From positions 14,972,447 to 15,032,446 of the forward strand of contig NC_134030.1 in NCBI RefSeq assembly GCF_964204645.1: a stretch of DNA of 60,000 bases. Direction: 5' to 3'. This DNA comes from Tubulanus polymorphus (Eukaryota; Nemertea; Palaeonemertea; Tubulaniformes; Tubulanidae). Below, piece after piece: positions 43,626 through 55,300 of this stretch (position 1 is the stretch's first letter; every line of letters begins with the position of its first letter). Both the position numbers and the translations under genes were made by a program. The notes beneath the pieces were generated by a model. The model did no database searches, was not told the origin of the DNA, and saw nothing but the letters and a program-made list of their open reading frames with translations.

Positions 43626-43645
43626 ATTTTTTTGTTAAATAAATG
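43626..43645 (+). promoter_or_regulatory. start-site signal of the capsid gene (T-tract plus TAAATAAATG)
   Basis: A seven-T tract, four bases, then TAAATAAATG overlapping the start codon. The same layout precedes the other downstream genes of the element and resembles the poxvirus late promoter core TAAATG. Activity is inferred from recurrence only. Confidence 0.55.
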
Positions 43646-44905
43646 AGTGGGAGTTATATTAATCCTTCTAAGAATCATAGAATATCTAATGCTATTAAAG
43701 CAGAAAGATCACATCATATAATTACTCATAACCCTTCTTATATTAATCCCGATGAAACTTTATATGTTAGAATTCCTAGATTAACACAAAATACTTTTTA
43801 CGTTCCAAATAGTATTTATTTATCAGCCGATATAAAAGTACTCGGTAATAATAATAATTATGTTGTTGATAATGTTGGAAGATATTTGATTAAAAAATTA
43901 ACCATAAAGATCGGTCCAGAAACAGTTTTCTCATTAGATGATTATAATTTATTTATGCATTATAAAGATTTATGGTTAACTAAAGAAAATAGAAATAATA
44001 TGATATTTCAAGGCATCCAATCAGAAAACCAAAATAAATTAAGATCAGAAGCTAATAGCGCAATATTAACTAATGCTGTAGATAAATTGATAAAAAGTAT
44101 ATATGGAATCAAATATAAAATTCCATTAGACTTTGAATTGATAAATAATAATGCACCTTTATATAAATACGCAATTCAAGGAGACGTTATATTCGAAATA
44201 ACATTTGCTCCTGTAAATGAAATTGTAATATCTAGCGTTAATAAAGATATGAGTTATAAATTATCGAATATATGTTTAGAATATGACACAGTAACTGATG
44301 AAAATATTTCAAGTATAATTCAAACTCAATACAATCAAGGATTTTCATTATTATATGATTATATTGATAAATTTAAAACTGTAACTATTAATGCAAATGA
44401 TGAAATTATTAATGAGAATATTAACTTCCCAAGAAGATCTATTAAAGGTATATTAATATTTTTTACCATTGCAACATATACTAATGGCGCAATAAATGTT
44501 GATAATTATTATAATCCTGAAATAACAAAAGTAGAAATAACTATCGAAGGAATAGCAAATAAAATATTTTGTCAAGGAATGAGAATGATAGATCAATGGC
44601 CAGAAATTATAAAACATTTTATGAATGAAAAAGTAAAATCATCTGAAAATTGTAATATTAATCAAATTGATTATTATACCGGTAATAAATATGCATTATG
44701 GTTAGATTTTAGAACAACAGAGGATAATTCATTACATGGTCCTGGAAAAAAACTACAGAACACTAAAGATGGAATACAATTATTCATGACAAAGAATAAA
44801 GGAATCAAAAATTTTAAAATGCACATTTATATTATATCTGACGCGCAATTAAATATTGTAAATTCATCGATACACATGAAAATAATGATGGTTTATATTA
44901 TGTAA
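43643..44905 (+). CDS. copy 1 gene 10: putative major capsid protein (double jelly roll)
   Basis: Intact 420-codon frame. Characteristic blocks: FYVPNSIYLSADIKV, GRYLIKKLTIKIG, LTKENRNNMIFQGIQSENQN (about 113-132), NINFPRRSIKGILIFF (about 257-272), TKVEITIEG, YTGNKYALWLDFRTTEDNSL and LHGPGKKLQNTKDGIQLFM, with a final ISDAQLNIVNSSI. The length and succession of beta-strand-like segments fit a compact hexon-type capsid protein. Closely similar proteins occur, as I recall, in cnidarian and fish genomes next to Polinton-type polymerases. Fold prediction would settle the call. The copy-2 version lies beyond the window end. Its stop is followed three bases later by copy 2. Confidence 0.6.
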   Translation: MSGSYINPSKNHRISNAIKAERSHHIITHNPSYINPDETLYVRIPRLTQNTFYVPNSIYLSADIKVLGNNNNYVVDNVGRYLIKKLTIKIGPETVFSLDDYNLFMHYKDLWLTKENRNNMIFQGIQSENQNKLRSEANSAILTNAVDKLIKSIYGIKYKIPLDFELINNNAPLYKYAIQGDVIFEITFAPVNEIVISSVNKDMSYKLSNICLEYDTVTDENISSIIQTQYNQGFSLLYDYIDKFKTVTINANDEIINENINFPRRSIKGILIFFTIATYTNGAINVDNYYNPEITKVEITIEGIANKIFCQGMRMIDQWPEIIKHFMNEKVKSSENCNINQIDYYTGNKYALWLDFRTTEDNSLHGPGKKLQNTKDGIQLFMTKNKGIKNFKMHIYIISDAQLNIVNSSIHMKIMMVYIM

Positions 44906-44908
44906 TAG

Positions 44909-47900
44909 TACTACTGTCCAACATGTAATATCAATATAGATAAATCCCAAAAAGCAAGGCACAATAAAACTAAAACACATTTAGAGAATAAATTAAAACT
45001 AGAATATGAAGATGATATATTAGAAACTAAATTAGATGAATTAAAGAATGAAAAAGAAACATATAAATGTGATACATGTAATCAATCATTCAGTGATAAA
45101 AGATATTATAAAGAACATTTAAAATCTAAAAGTCATATTAGAAATATGAATAATGATATTTTAGGTGAAGATTATTTTGATAAAGATAATGATAAGAAAC
45201 AGAAGACAATTAAAAGCATAAAAAATAAATTAAACAATAAAAGACCATACATGGAAGATGTAAGAAAATATATTAATTCATTAGATAATAAAAAAGATAT
45301 AGAGATAACCGAAGCATTTAAAAGTGATATTGGCCCAGCAGCTATCGAGTTTAAATTTCATAAAGGAAAAACATTAGAAGAAAATAAAAAACATTTAGAA
45401 AATATGAAAGAAATAATAAAAATAATAACTGATGTTGAATATCCTAAAATAAGTATTTCATCAAAAGTTAAATTCATAAAATCTGAAGATAAACCAATAT
45501 ATAATATAAATTCTCATTCACAACATATTATTTCAAAACAACATATTGATGATAAATTAGGTAAATGTTATAATGAAGTAAAAACTAAAATAGAAGAGAA
45601 ATATTTTGAAGGATCTGGTTTAATATTTGATGAAATAATATTTATGACTTTACATGTTAATAACACAAAATATAATAAGTTAACTAAATCAAAACCAATT
45701 GATGAAAATAACGTATCATATTATAAAGAACCAGATATTGAAGCATCGAGTTATATTAAACTACCATTTAAAACTAATGCTGTTATAAATGTACAAAATG
45801 AAGATGATAAATGTTTTCTATGGGCTATAATAAGTTGTTTACATCCTGCAACTTATAATATTTGTAGATTAACTCATTATAAACAATTTGAAAATAATTA
45901 TAAGATAGATAAGTATCCTGTTATAATTAAAAACATCCCAAAAATAGAAAGAGATAATAATATAAAGATAAATGTATTTGATTTAATCAAATTACCAAAT
46001 ACAAAAGGTAACAATATAAAACATTATACATTAGAACCTTTATACCTATGAAAATATTATGATTCAAATGGTGTTATAGATATATTATATTTTGAGAATC
46101 ATTATATGTGGATTAAACAAATAGATTTATTCTTTAGAACAGAAAGTGATCACCATAATAAAATATATCTATGTAGAAAATGTTTACATAGATTCAGTAA
46201 TGAAAGTACATTATTAAATCATAAACAATTATGTGATAATCATGATTATTGTAAATTAGTTTTACCAAATGAAAAAGATAAAATATAAGAATTAAAAAAA
46301 TATGATTACAAAAATTAAGTTCCATTTGTAATATATGGAGATTTTGAATCATTAAATAAAGAATTAACTGATCAAGATAGAAAAGAAATATATTATAAAA
46401 GAAAGAAATTAAATTCTAATGAAAATGATTTTTCAGATGAACCACCAAAAACAAATACTATTAAAAAGATTCATCAATCAGCTGCTGCTTTCGGGTTATA
46501 TATAAAATCTGATTATCCAGAACTAATTAAAAGTGAATATTATCATTGTAGAAATGAAAATGTTATCAATCATTTTTGTGACTTATTAATTGAATATGAA
46601 ATAAGATTTAGTTAATTACTGAATACAAATATAGAAATTATAATGACAGAAGAAGATAAAGAAGAATTTGCGTTTGCAGATAAATGTTATTATTGTGAAA
46701 AGATACTTAATTTTAGAGATAAAAAAGTAAGAGACCATGATCATTTGAATGGAAAGTTTAGAGGCGCTGCACATAAGAATTGTAACTAACAAGCTAAGAA
46801 AATTAACTTTGTACCAGTTATATTTCATAATTTATCAGGATATGATGCTCATTTATTTATCAAACAGTTATGCCATAAAATAGAAGAAATTAATAATGAA
46901 ATAGAAAGATTAAATTCAAATAGATCAAAAGATAAAATACCAACTTATAAATTTAGAATGTTAGCTAAAACATCTGAGAATTATATATCATTCCAATTTG
47001 GGTGTTTAAGATTTATAGATTCATATAGATTTTTAGGTAGTTCATTAGATAACTCATTAGTTGATGATGAATTGAAAATATTAAAACAACACTACCCAAA
47101 TAATGATGATTTCCAATTAATGAGATATAAACGATCAATTCCATATTCTTTCTATAAAAATCATAATGATTTCAATATAACTGAATTATTGAAAGAACAA
47201 TTCTATGATGAATTAAAATGAATATGTTAAAGATGAAGTATATAATAGAACATTGAATATTTGGAATCATTTCAAAATAGAAAATCATGGACAATTAGTA
47301 GATATATATTTAAAATCAGATGTATTATTATTAACTGATATATTCGAAAGGTTTAGAGATCTAAACCTAAAATATTTCAATATTGATCCTTGTCATTGTT
47401 ATTCATCACCAGGATTAACATGGGATTGTGGATTAAAATTTACAGATATAAAAATGTATTTGTTAACAAATATAGATCAATTATTATTATTTGAAAAATC
47501 TATAAGAGGAGGAGTTTCAGGTGTATTAGGGGATAGATATTTCAATGTAAATGATAACCCTGGATATAAGTTATTATATATAGATGCAAATAATTTGTAT
47601 GGTTGGGCAATGATGGAACCACAACCTTATGGAGTATTTGAATTAACTGAAGTTTTACATAATGAAAATAATGATAAATTTGATTGGAAGAAAAGAATTC
47701 TAGATATTGCAGATGATTCAGATACTGGTTACTTCTTCGTTGTAGATTTAGAATATCTTGAACATATTAAATTTAAATCTAGAAATCTAGCATACTGTCC
47801 AGAACATAAGACTGTTACTCATGAAGAATTATCAAATTATCAAAAAAGAATTAACCCGAAAATCTTATTCATACAGAAAAGTTAATGGTAACTCAGGAAG

Positions 47901-48915
47901 ATAAATATAATTATGTAGTACATTACAGAATGTTAAAGTTTTATCTAAAACAAGGAATGATTCTAAAAAAAGTACATAGATATATTTCATTTAGTCAATC
48001 TAAGTGGTTAGAAAAATATATAGATTTTAACACCAAACAGAGAACTGAAGCTAAAACTGATTTCGAAAAAGATTTCTCCAAGTTAATGAATAATGCATTC
48101 TATGGTAAGACTTGTGAAAATATTAGAAATAGAAATGATATTGAGTTAGTTAGTAATGGTAAAAGGATAAGGCATTTACAATCATATCCTAAGTTCATTG
48201 GTAACAGAATATTTGATGAAAATTTAGCCGCAGTTAAAATGAGAAGAACATCAATGAAATTTAATAAACCAATCTATGTTGGCGCTTCAGTTTTAGAATT
48301 ATCAAAATTACTAATGTATGAATTTTATTATAATGTATTACAACCACTTTTTGGAGAAAAACATATAGAAATACTATATTTTGATACTGACAGTTACATA
48401 TTAAAGATAAAAACTGATAACATAACAGATGATCTGAAAACATTAAAACATCATTTTGATTTTAGTAACTATCCTAAAGATCATGAATTGTTTAGCAATG
48501 ATAATAAAAAAGTTCCAGGGAAGTTTAAGGATGAATTAGGCGGTGAAGAAATGATAGAGTTCATAGGTATTAGATCTAAATGTATTCATATAAAACTAAA
48601 GAACATGAAGCTAAAAAGTTAAAAGGAATAACCAAAAGTGTAGTAGAAAAGACTATTCATTTCAAAGATTACATCAATTGTATTTTCAATGAAGAAGTTA
48701 GAAAACATAAGATGAGATGTTTAAGATCTGAAGATCATGAAATGTTTATTGAAGAAATTGAAAAGATAAGTCTAAACCCATTTGATGATAAAAGATATAT
48801 TCTGGATGATGGAATTCATACAGTTGCTTATGGTTGCAATTTAGATGAATACTTAAAATTTAAAAGAGAAGAAACAAAAGAGAACGAGATAATGAAAAGA
48901 GTTCTAACGTGTTAA
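44909..48915 (+). pseudogene. copy 2: zinc-finger/family B DNA polymerase, 5' truncated
   Basis: Begins at the sixth codon of the gene (TACTACTGTCC), without start codon or promoter, right after the copy-1 capsid stop. The frame from 44909 reads without break through both fingers into the polymerase to 46051. This shows that fingers and polymerase are one ORF. Breaks: TGA 46049, TAA 46286, a TAA near 46315, TAA near 46613 and TAA near 46787, a frameshift near 47215, one near 47860, and one near 48580. All exonuclease and polymerase boxes are still readable (YGDFES, SGYDAHLF, YLKSDVLLL, LYIDANNLYGW, NNAFYGKT, YFDTDSY). The breaks differ from those of copy 1, so the copies decayed independently. 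Confidence 0.85.
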
Positions 48916-48944
48916 TCAAATTTTAATAAAAATATGTATTATAA

Positions 48945-49298
48945 ATGGAGAGTAAACAAGCACACAGTGAGAACAACAAATTATTTCTAGATAGAATAAA
49001 AGATACAACAAATGTAAAATCTGTAGAGTATAAATTCAAAAAGTTAACAGAATTAACAATCCATAAGAAATATCTAATTACAAATATTGATACAGTTACT
49101 AATAACTATGGAGATAAATTAGTTATACACTTAGAATATGGAGGATTAAAAGGAAATACACATAAATTCAGAACATATTTACCAGATAGATTTCATAGAT
49201 TATCAAGTGAAGACTTAGAAGAATTATGTTCTTGAGATTTCTATTTCGTATACAAAGGTAAGAATGAAAAAGGGCATCATGAAATAGATTTCGAATAA
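48945..49298 (+). pseudogene. copy 2 gene 2: small protein following the polymerase
   Basis: 117 codons with one TGA (49233-49235) after LEELCS; without it the frame would run to 49298. It lacks the 4-bp insertion of copy 1 and so shows the probable original reading frame across HKFRTYLPDRF. Confidence 0.6.
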
Positions 49299-49312
49299 AA
49301 TATGTAAAATAA

Positions 49313-50070
49313 ATGGTAGAATTAAAAGAATACAGAATATTTGTTGATTCTAGAAGACTTACAAATTATAAATCTCATAATTTACTAGTACAAATAGATA
49401 CAGAATTTAAGAATTGTGAAGATTTAAAATTAGTAAATATAAGTTTATGTAATTCTTTTTATAATATATCGGATAAAACTGTTGAACATAGAGCCTTTTT
49501 AATTTTTAATAAAAATAAAAATGAATGGGCCTATATATATTTAAAACCGGGGTTATATAATTTAGATACATTGGCACAAGAAATTAATAGAAAAGCCTGG
49601 CACAAGTCAGGTAATAATTCCGGGTTTAATATTAGATTTTTAAAAAGTGAGAGTACTGACAAAATAAAGATAAGGTTGTCTAATAGTGAAATACATGCAT
49701 TTATGGTAAAAAACCTATAGCTAAACTGTTAGGAATTCCTCCAGATAAATCTTTTACAAATATTGATGCTACACCAAACTTAATACCTTTTACACACCTT
49801 TATATTTATTGTAATTTAATCGATCCTACAAAAACATTCGAAGCAACTAAAGATACAACTTGTAATTCTGGTTTACTAAACATTTTACCATTGAAGAATG
49901 TTAAAGAATTTGGAACGCAAATAAATTATAATTTAACAGAATGTGATTTCAAACCATGCATTCCTAAATTTAATAATTTTAAATTAGAAATAAGAAATCA
50001 TAATGGATACTTAATTGATTTGAATAACTTTCCTGTAATTTATGAATTAGTTATAAGATGTAAAGAGTAA
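49313..50070 (+). pseudogene. copy 2 gene 3: putative minor capsid protein
   Basis: Reads Trp where copy 1 has a stop (NEWAYIYLKPG) but has lost one base near 49710 (AAAAAACC shortened), which moves the second half into another frame. It ends with the same PCIP...FNNF and IYELVIRC blocks. A few substitutions separate it from copy 1. Confidence 0.5.
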
Positions 50071-50087
50071 TTTTCTTCACTATATAA

Positions 50088-50429
50088 ATGAATATAACTG
50101 TTGGACCGAGTATATGTTTTGGGTTTGATTTTAAACATGGTAAAGAAATGAGAATTAAACTAAATGATGTAATTACTGATATAAAAAGTAAATCATTTAA
50201 CAATGCATCAATGATTAATAAAGAAAATTATAATATAGAAAAAGTAATTGATTTAATTAAATCACCTTTAGAATATTATGAATTAAATGAAGATGGAATT
50301 ATTGATGATATTAAAAACATATAAACCAAAATATATGATAATCATAAAACTAGTAATGAAATAAATGTTGATATAATCATAAATAAGTTAACTAAATATT
50401 TTGAAGATAGTAATTTTTTTGATAAATAA
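50088..50429 (+). pseudogene. copy 2 gene 4
   Basis: Same start and N-terminus as 39463-39804. A TAA at 50322-50324 cuts the last third, which remains readable to the TAA at 50427-50429. Confidence 0.6.
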
Positions 50430-50651
50430 ATGAGTGATAATAAGTGGATAATAACTGGATTATATAATGGCGCATTACTATCAGTTGGAACTGTTGGTTA
50501 TTCAATGGTATTAAAAAAAGTATTCAAAATGGGAAGTGTTAATGTTGATAGATTTGATATCACTGATATTTTAAAATTAACATTAGCAGTTACTTTATCT
50601 AATTTAACTATTGATTATTTGGAAAAACAAAAATATATTCCTCCTATATAA
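50430..50651 (+). CDS. copy 2 gene 5: two-helix membrane protein, intact
   Basis: 73 codons with no internal stop. It has Ser at the position of the copy-1 TGA. The start overlaps the stop of gene 4 as TAAATG, as in copy 1. Confidence 0.6.
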   Translation: MSDNKWIITGLYNGALLSVGTVGYSMVLKKVFKMGSVNVDRFDITDILKLTLAVTLSNLTIDYLEKQKYIPPI

Positions 50652-50675
50652 ATGCGTAATTATTTTACTAAATAA

Positions 50676-51098
50676 ATGGCTTCTGCAGTTATAACTATTA
50701 TAGGATCGGCAATTGTTAACGCTTTAGCATTTGCTGGTGGTGGTTATTTATTTAAACATATTGATAAAAATGGATCATTAACAGAACAAAAAAGACATAA
50801 CTTAGCATTAGAGAAATACAATAAAGCAGCAGAAGAATATAGAGAAAAAAGACAAAACTATATGGATTACATCAATAAAGAATTATATGATCAGAAGATT
50901 TCACATAGAGATTTTCAATCAGTTGATGATGCAATGAGTTTATATAACGCGGTAACCAATAAAGAAAAATTACATCTATACAAACCTAAATTATCAGATT
51001 ATTATACCCCAAGTAATGAACAGAAGAAATATGAAATAATTTGGATTTTAGGTGGAACTGTTATTGTTATATTTGTTGCTTATAAGTTTACTAATTAG
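50676..51098 (+). CDS. copy 2 gene 6: 140-residue protein with terminal membrane segments
   Basis: Intact and nearly identical to 40051-40473 (a handful of conservative changes). The start again lies in TAAATAAATGG. Confidence 0.65.
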   Translation: MASAVITIIGSAIVNALAFAGGGYLFKHIDKNGSLTEQKRHNLALEKYNKAAEEYREKRQNYMDYINKELYDQKISHRDFQSVDDAMSLYNAVTNKEKLHLYKPKLSDYYTPSNEQKKYEIIWILGGTVIVIFVAYKFTN

Positions 51099-51118
51099 TA
51101 ATTTTTTTTGCTAAATAA

Positions 51119-51551
51119 ATGGAAGATAAAGTTGATGATATTGATATTATTCCTCATGATATAAATAAAACTAAATTAAAAAAATATTTAGAAAAACAAA
51201 TATTAGAATTTGAAGTGACTTAAAGATAAAAAAGAAAAAATATTTAAAAAGTAAAATTATATATTATTTGATTATAAGTGGTTCGGTTACAATTAGTTCT
51301 GTATAACATTTCTAGCAATATTCAGTCCATTAACACCTTTAGCTATATCAATTGGTGTATTAGGATTAAGTTCAAGTGTTTTAACCGGTATAAGTTCAAA
51401 ATTAAATATAAAAAGTAATAAAGAAAAAATTAAAACTAATATAAAAGAAATTAATAAATTAAAGAACACACTAGATTATATAATAAGTTTAAATGGTCAT
51501 ATAACAGTTGAAGAACAAGATAAATTATTAAAAGAATTAGTTAATTATTAA
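51119..51551 (+). pseudogene. copy 2 gene 7: small membrane protein
   Basis: Starts in TAAATAAATGG. An insertion near 51214 and a single-base loss near 51304 disturb the frame, but Leu codons replace the last two stops of copy 1, so the copies complement each other as a guide to the ancestral frame. Confidence 0.5.
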
Positions 51552-51728
51552 TTTTTTAATTATATAAATGGCAGAATGTTTTCCAAAAGCTTTCCAATAT
51601 AATAAATCAATTAAATATAATATTCCAGCAATAGATTTTAATAAAGATATTACATATAGAAATGAAGTTTTAAATTCATTAATTGATTTATATATTTATG
51701 TTACTGAAAGTAATAATTTTCATGTAAA

Positions 51729-51733
51729 GATGG
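51729..51733. repeat. target-site duplication GATGG (left) of BEL element
   Basis: Directly before the left LTR and repeated at 58054-58058. Five bases is typical of BEL/Pao. Confidence 0.85.
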
Positions 51734-52098
51734 TGTAGACTCCAAACACGAAAATTTACGAAGTCGCAGATCTCTCAATGTCAAACTGACGTCTTACATT
51801 TATTATCATCATTACCATCGAAGCCGTTTCTAAACAAGCAACAACAACTAAATTAACACACAAATATTATAATAATAACAAGAAATTCGGCTAATAACAA
51901 ATAACTTACAGAACATTTGAGAGTATTAAATCATGTAGCAGCCACAACGTCAGTACACACAAATATAAAAATTCAATACCCACAGATCACCAGATCACCA
52001 GACTTTATACAATTTCACACATGAGTAACTTACACACTAGGTTGAGCATGAGCAGTAGAACTGCCAGAAATATGACCATAATACAAACATAAACTACA
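51734..52098 (-). repeat. 3' LTR of BEL element (365 bp)
   Basis: Matches 57696-58053 apart from a 7-bp extra stretch (near 52002-52008) and about one substitution. Confidence 0.92.
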
Positions 52099-52364
52099 TT
52101 CCCGGCCATAAAATACTAAAGTTAACTAAAATTTAACTTAGATTTTATAGTCTTATAAATTTACTTAACGTCACAAAACTGAATAATACGTGTACTACGG
52201 ACAAATAATATGTTACATACCGACAACTAGTGAGCAAACTAATATACCAACACAAATAATTATACATCATAAACTGAAGTTATAATAATATTACACATTA
52301 GATAAAGAACTACTGTAATCCTTAATGTATAATCTATTCAAACGTACATTACTTATTCCATTAC

Positions 52365-55300
52365 TTATTCCACTGCTCGTTCCAGCATAACGCACTTATT
52401 AACTGGACGTATAGGTGATGGAGAAGAGCGGGTTTTTATTTTAGCACTTCGCACAACACCATCTGAACCTGGATGCACTTCAATGACACGACCCAAAGGC
52501 CATTGGGCGCGGGGCAGTTGCTCATTTGATACTATAACAAGATCACCTACAGCTAAGTTTCGTTGCGTATGAAACCATTCCTGACGCTGCTGCAACGATG
52601 GCAAATATTCCCGAGTCCATCGCCGCCAAAATACAACAGCCATGTACTGAACCTGGCGCCAACGTTTCCTGATGTAAAGATCACGTGCTTGAAATATACC
52701 GGGGGGTAAAGTTGAGCCAGCTCTCAGTAACAACAAGTGATTGGGCGTAAGAGCTTCTAAATCTAACGGATCATCTGAAACAGCAGTTATAGGCCGACTG
52801 TTAATAACAGCTTCCACCTCACACATTAAAGTGGATAAGCCCTCATCATCTAGTACTTGAACTTTCATGAAAGCAGCAAGAACGTTACGGACTGTACGAA
52901 TTTGACGCTCCCACACACCGCCCATATGGGAAGCAGCAGGCGGATTGAAATGCCACTCAATTTCCTTCTGTAACAGAAAATCGTGAATGTTATCATGGTT
53001 CCAATCTTGTATAGCCTCACGCAATTCCCTATTTCCTCCGACGAAGTTGGTACCGTTGTCACTCCAAATACCTGTAGGTGTACCTCGTCTTGCCATGAAT
53101 CTGCGTAAGCCATTAATAAATGATGTTGTATCAAGCGAACGGCATATTTGTATGTGTACAGCTCGAATTGACAAACAAGTGAATATGCATCCGTAGCGTT
53201 TAACTTGCGAACGAAGCTGCTTTACGAGAAACGGACCAAAGAAGTCCACACCCACGTATGTAAATTGGGATTCACAAGGAGTTACCCTTTCTTCGGGTAA
53301 ATCAGCCATCTTGTTTTCTAAGTATTTACCATGCCTACGTCTACAATCGTAACAGTGATTCAAAACCTTCCATACTGCAGATTTCCCGTTGACGATCCAG
53401 AATTTAGCACGAATTACCGACAGAATATGATCACGACCAGAATGACCATACATCTCGTGATACTCTTGGATAATCAGATCTGAAATATGCGCAGATTTTG
53501 GCAGGATAATAGGATGCTTAACTCGATCGGAATACGAAGATCGCCTTAATCGTCCTCCTACGCACAGCAACCCATCAATCATAATCGGATCAAGCTTTAT
53601 GATCGAACTAGATTCCTTGATCTTTCCACCAGCCAACTCTTCTGAATAATACAGCTGTTGTACATATGAAAGCACGGCTTTCTCGGCTTGCCTCAATTCA
53701 CGTACCGTTATAGGATCAGCAACTTTGACACCATTCAACCGTCCTGCCAAATTTACTTTGAAAAGTAGAATCCAAGCGATACATCGCTTCAGCCGTGTCC
53801 ATGACGAAAATCGCTGGAAGTACATCATACATGGGTCCTCCGCCTCAGTCACTACCAGTGTACAGATATGTTTTTGTATCTTCTTCACTTCGACATCAGT
53901 AGTGGGTATAGCATCCACATCGGGTTGATTCGGCCACTCCGACTCCAAAGACGATAGAAATGCCGGCCCCGTCAACCATCTTGAGTTTCCATCCAGCAAC
54001 TGTTGAACCTTAAACCCGCGTGATGCATCGTCTGCTGGATTATCAGCACCATTAACAAAGAACCATTGATCAGGGGTAGTCAGGTCTCTGATAACAGCAA
54101 TCCGGTTTGCAACATAGACCTGAAAGCGTAGATTCTCATTCCTGATATATTTTAATACGGATGTGCTATCAGTCCAGAAGTACGACGGTTCCACCTTGAT
54201 ACCAATCTCATTGCGAATTAAACGGTCGAGCCTCGCGGCGACTGTTGCTGCAGCTAACTCCAGTCTAGGGATGGTTATAATCTTCAAAGGTGTAACCCGT
54301 GATTTAGCCATGATGAAACTACAATGAATTTCACCAGCTTCATTTACCAACCGTAAATAGCTCACAGCTCCATAGCCACATTCAGAAGCGTCACTGAAAT
54401 GATGCAGCTGAGCAGAGCAGACGTCTCCAAAGTTCGTAGGCTTGAAACATCGACCTATGCGTAAATTCTCTAACTTCGGAAGTTCGGCCAACCATGAACG
54501 CCATTTCTCCTCATAAATCGCTGGTATCTCATCATCCCAGCCAAGTTTCATCTTACATAATTCTTGCATAAGTGATTTTACAGGCAAGGTCACTGGAGCG
54601 GTAAATCCTATCGGGTCGTATAACGAACTTGCTACAGAGAGCACTCCACGACGGGTAAGTGGTTTATCCTTTATCTTAACCTTAAAGAGGAACTTATCGG
54701 TTTCCATATGCCAGAGCATCCCGAGAGCTCGCTCTGTAGGAAGTTGCGATTGTTGACCAAAATCCATATCCTTTAACGTATTAGCACGCTCAGACTCGGG
54801 CACCGACTCAATTACTCGTCGAGAGTTGGAGGAAATCTGAGTTAAACGAAAGCCACCACGATGAAGTAATTCTATCAGTTGATTCAGCAACCGAATAGCA
54901 GCGTCCTCAGTGCATACCGACTTGAGACAATCATCTACGTAAAAGTTCTGTAGTACAGTATTTACGGTTGTCTTATCGTATTTATCGTCGTTATCGAAAG
55001 CAGAATGCCTTAACGCAAAGTTACTGCAACTTGGTGAGGAAGATGCTCCAAAGAGATGCACCTGCATTCGATATTCCTCTGGCTCCTTGGATAGATCGCA
55101 GTCAGACCACCACAGGAAGCGCAATGCATCTTTCATGTCGGGTGTTACTCGAACCTGATGAAACATTCCCTCAATGTCTCCCATAAATGCTACTGCGTCT
55201 TGTCTGAACCGCAGAAGTACACCAACTAATCGATTGGTCAAATCAGGACCTTGTAGCAACTGATCATTTAGCGAAGTTCCATGGTACCTAGCAGAGCAGT

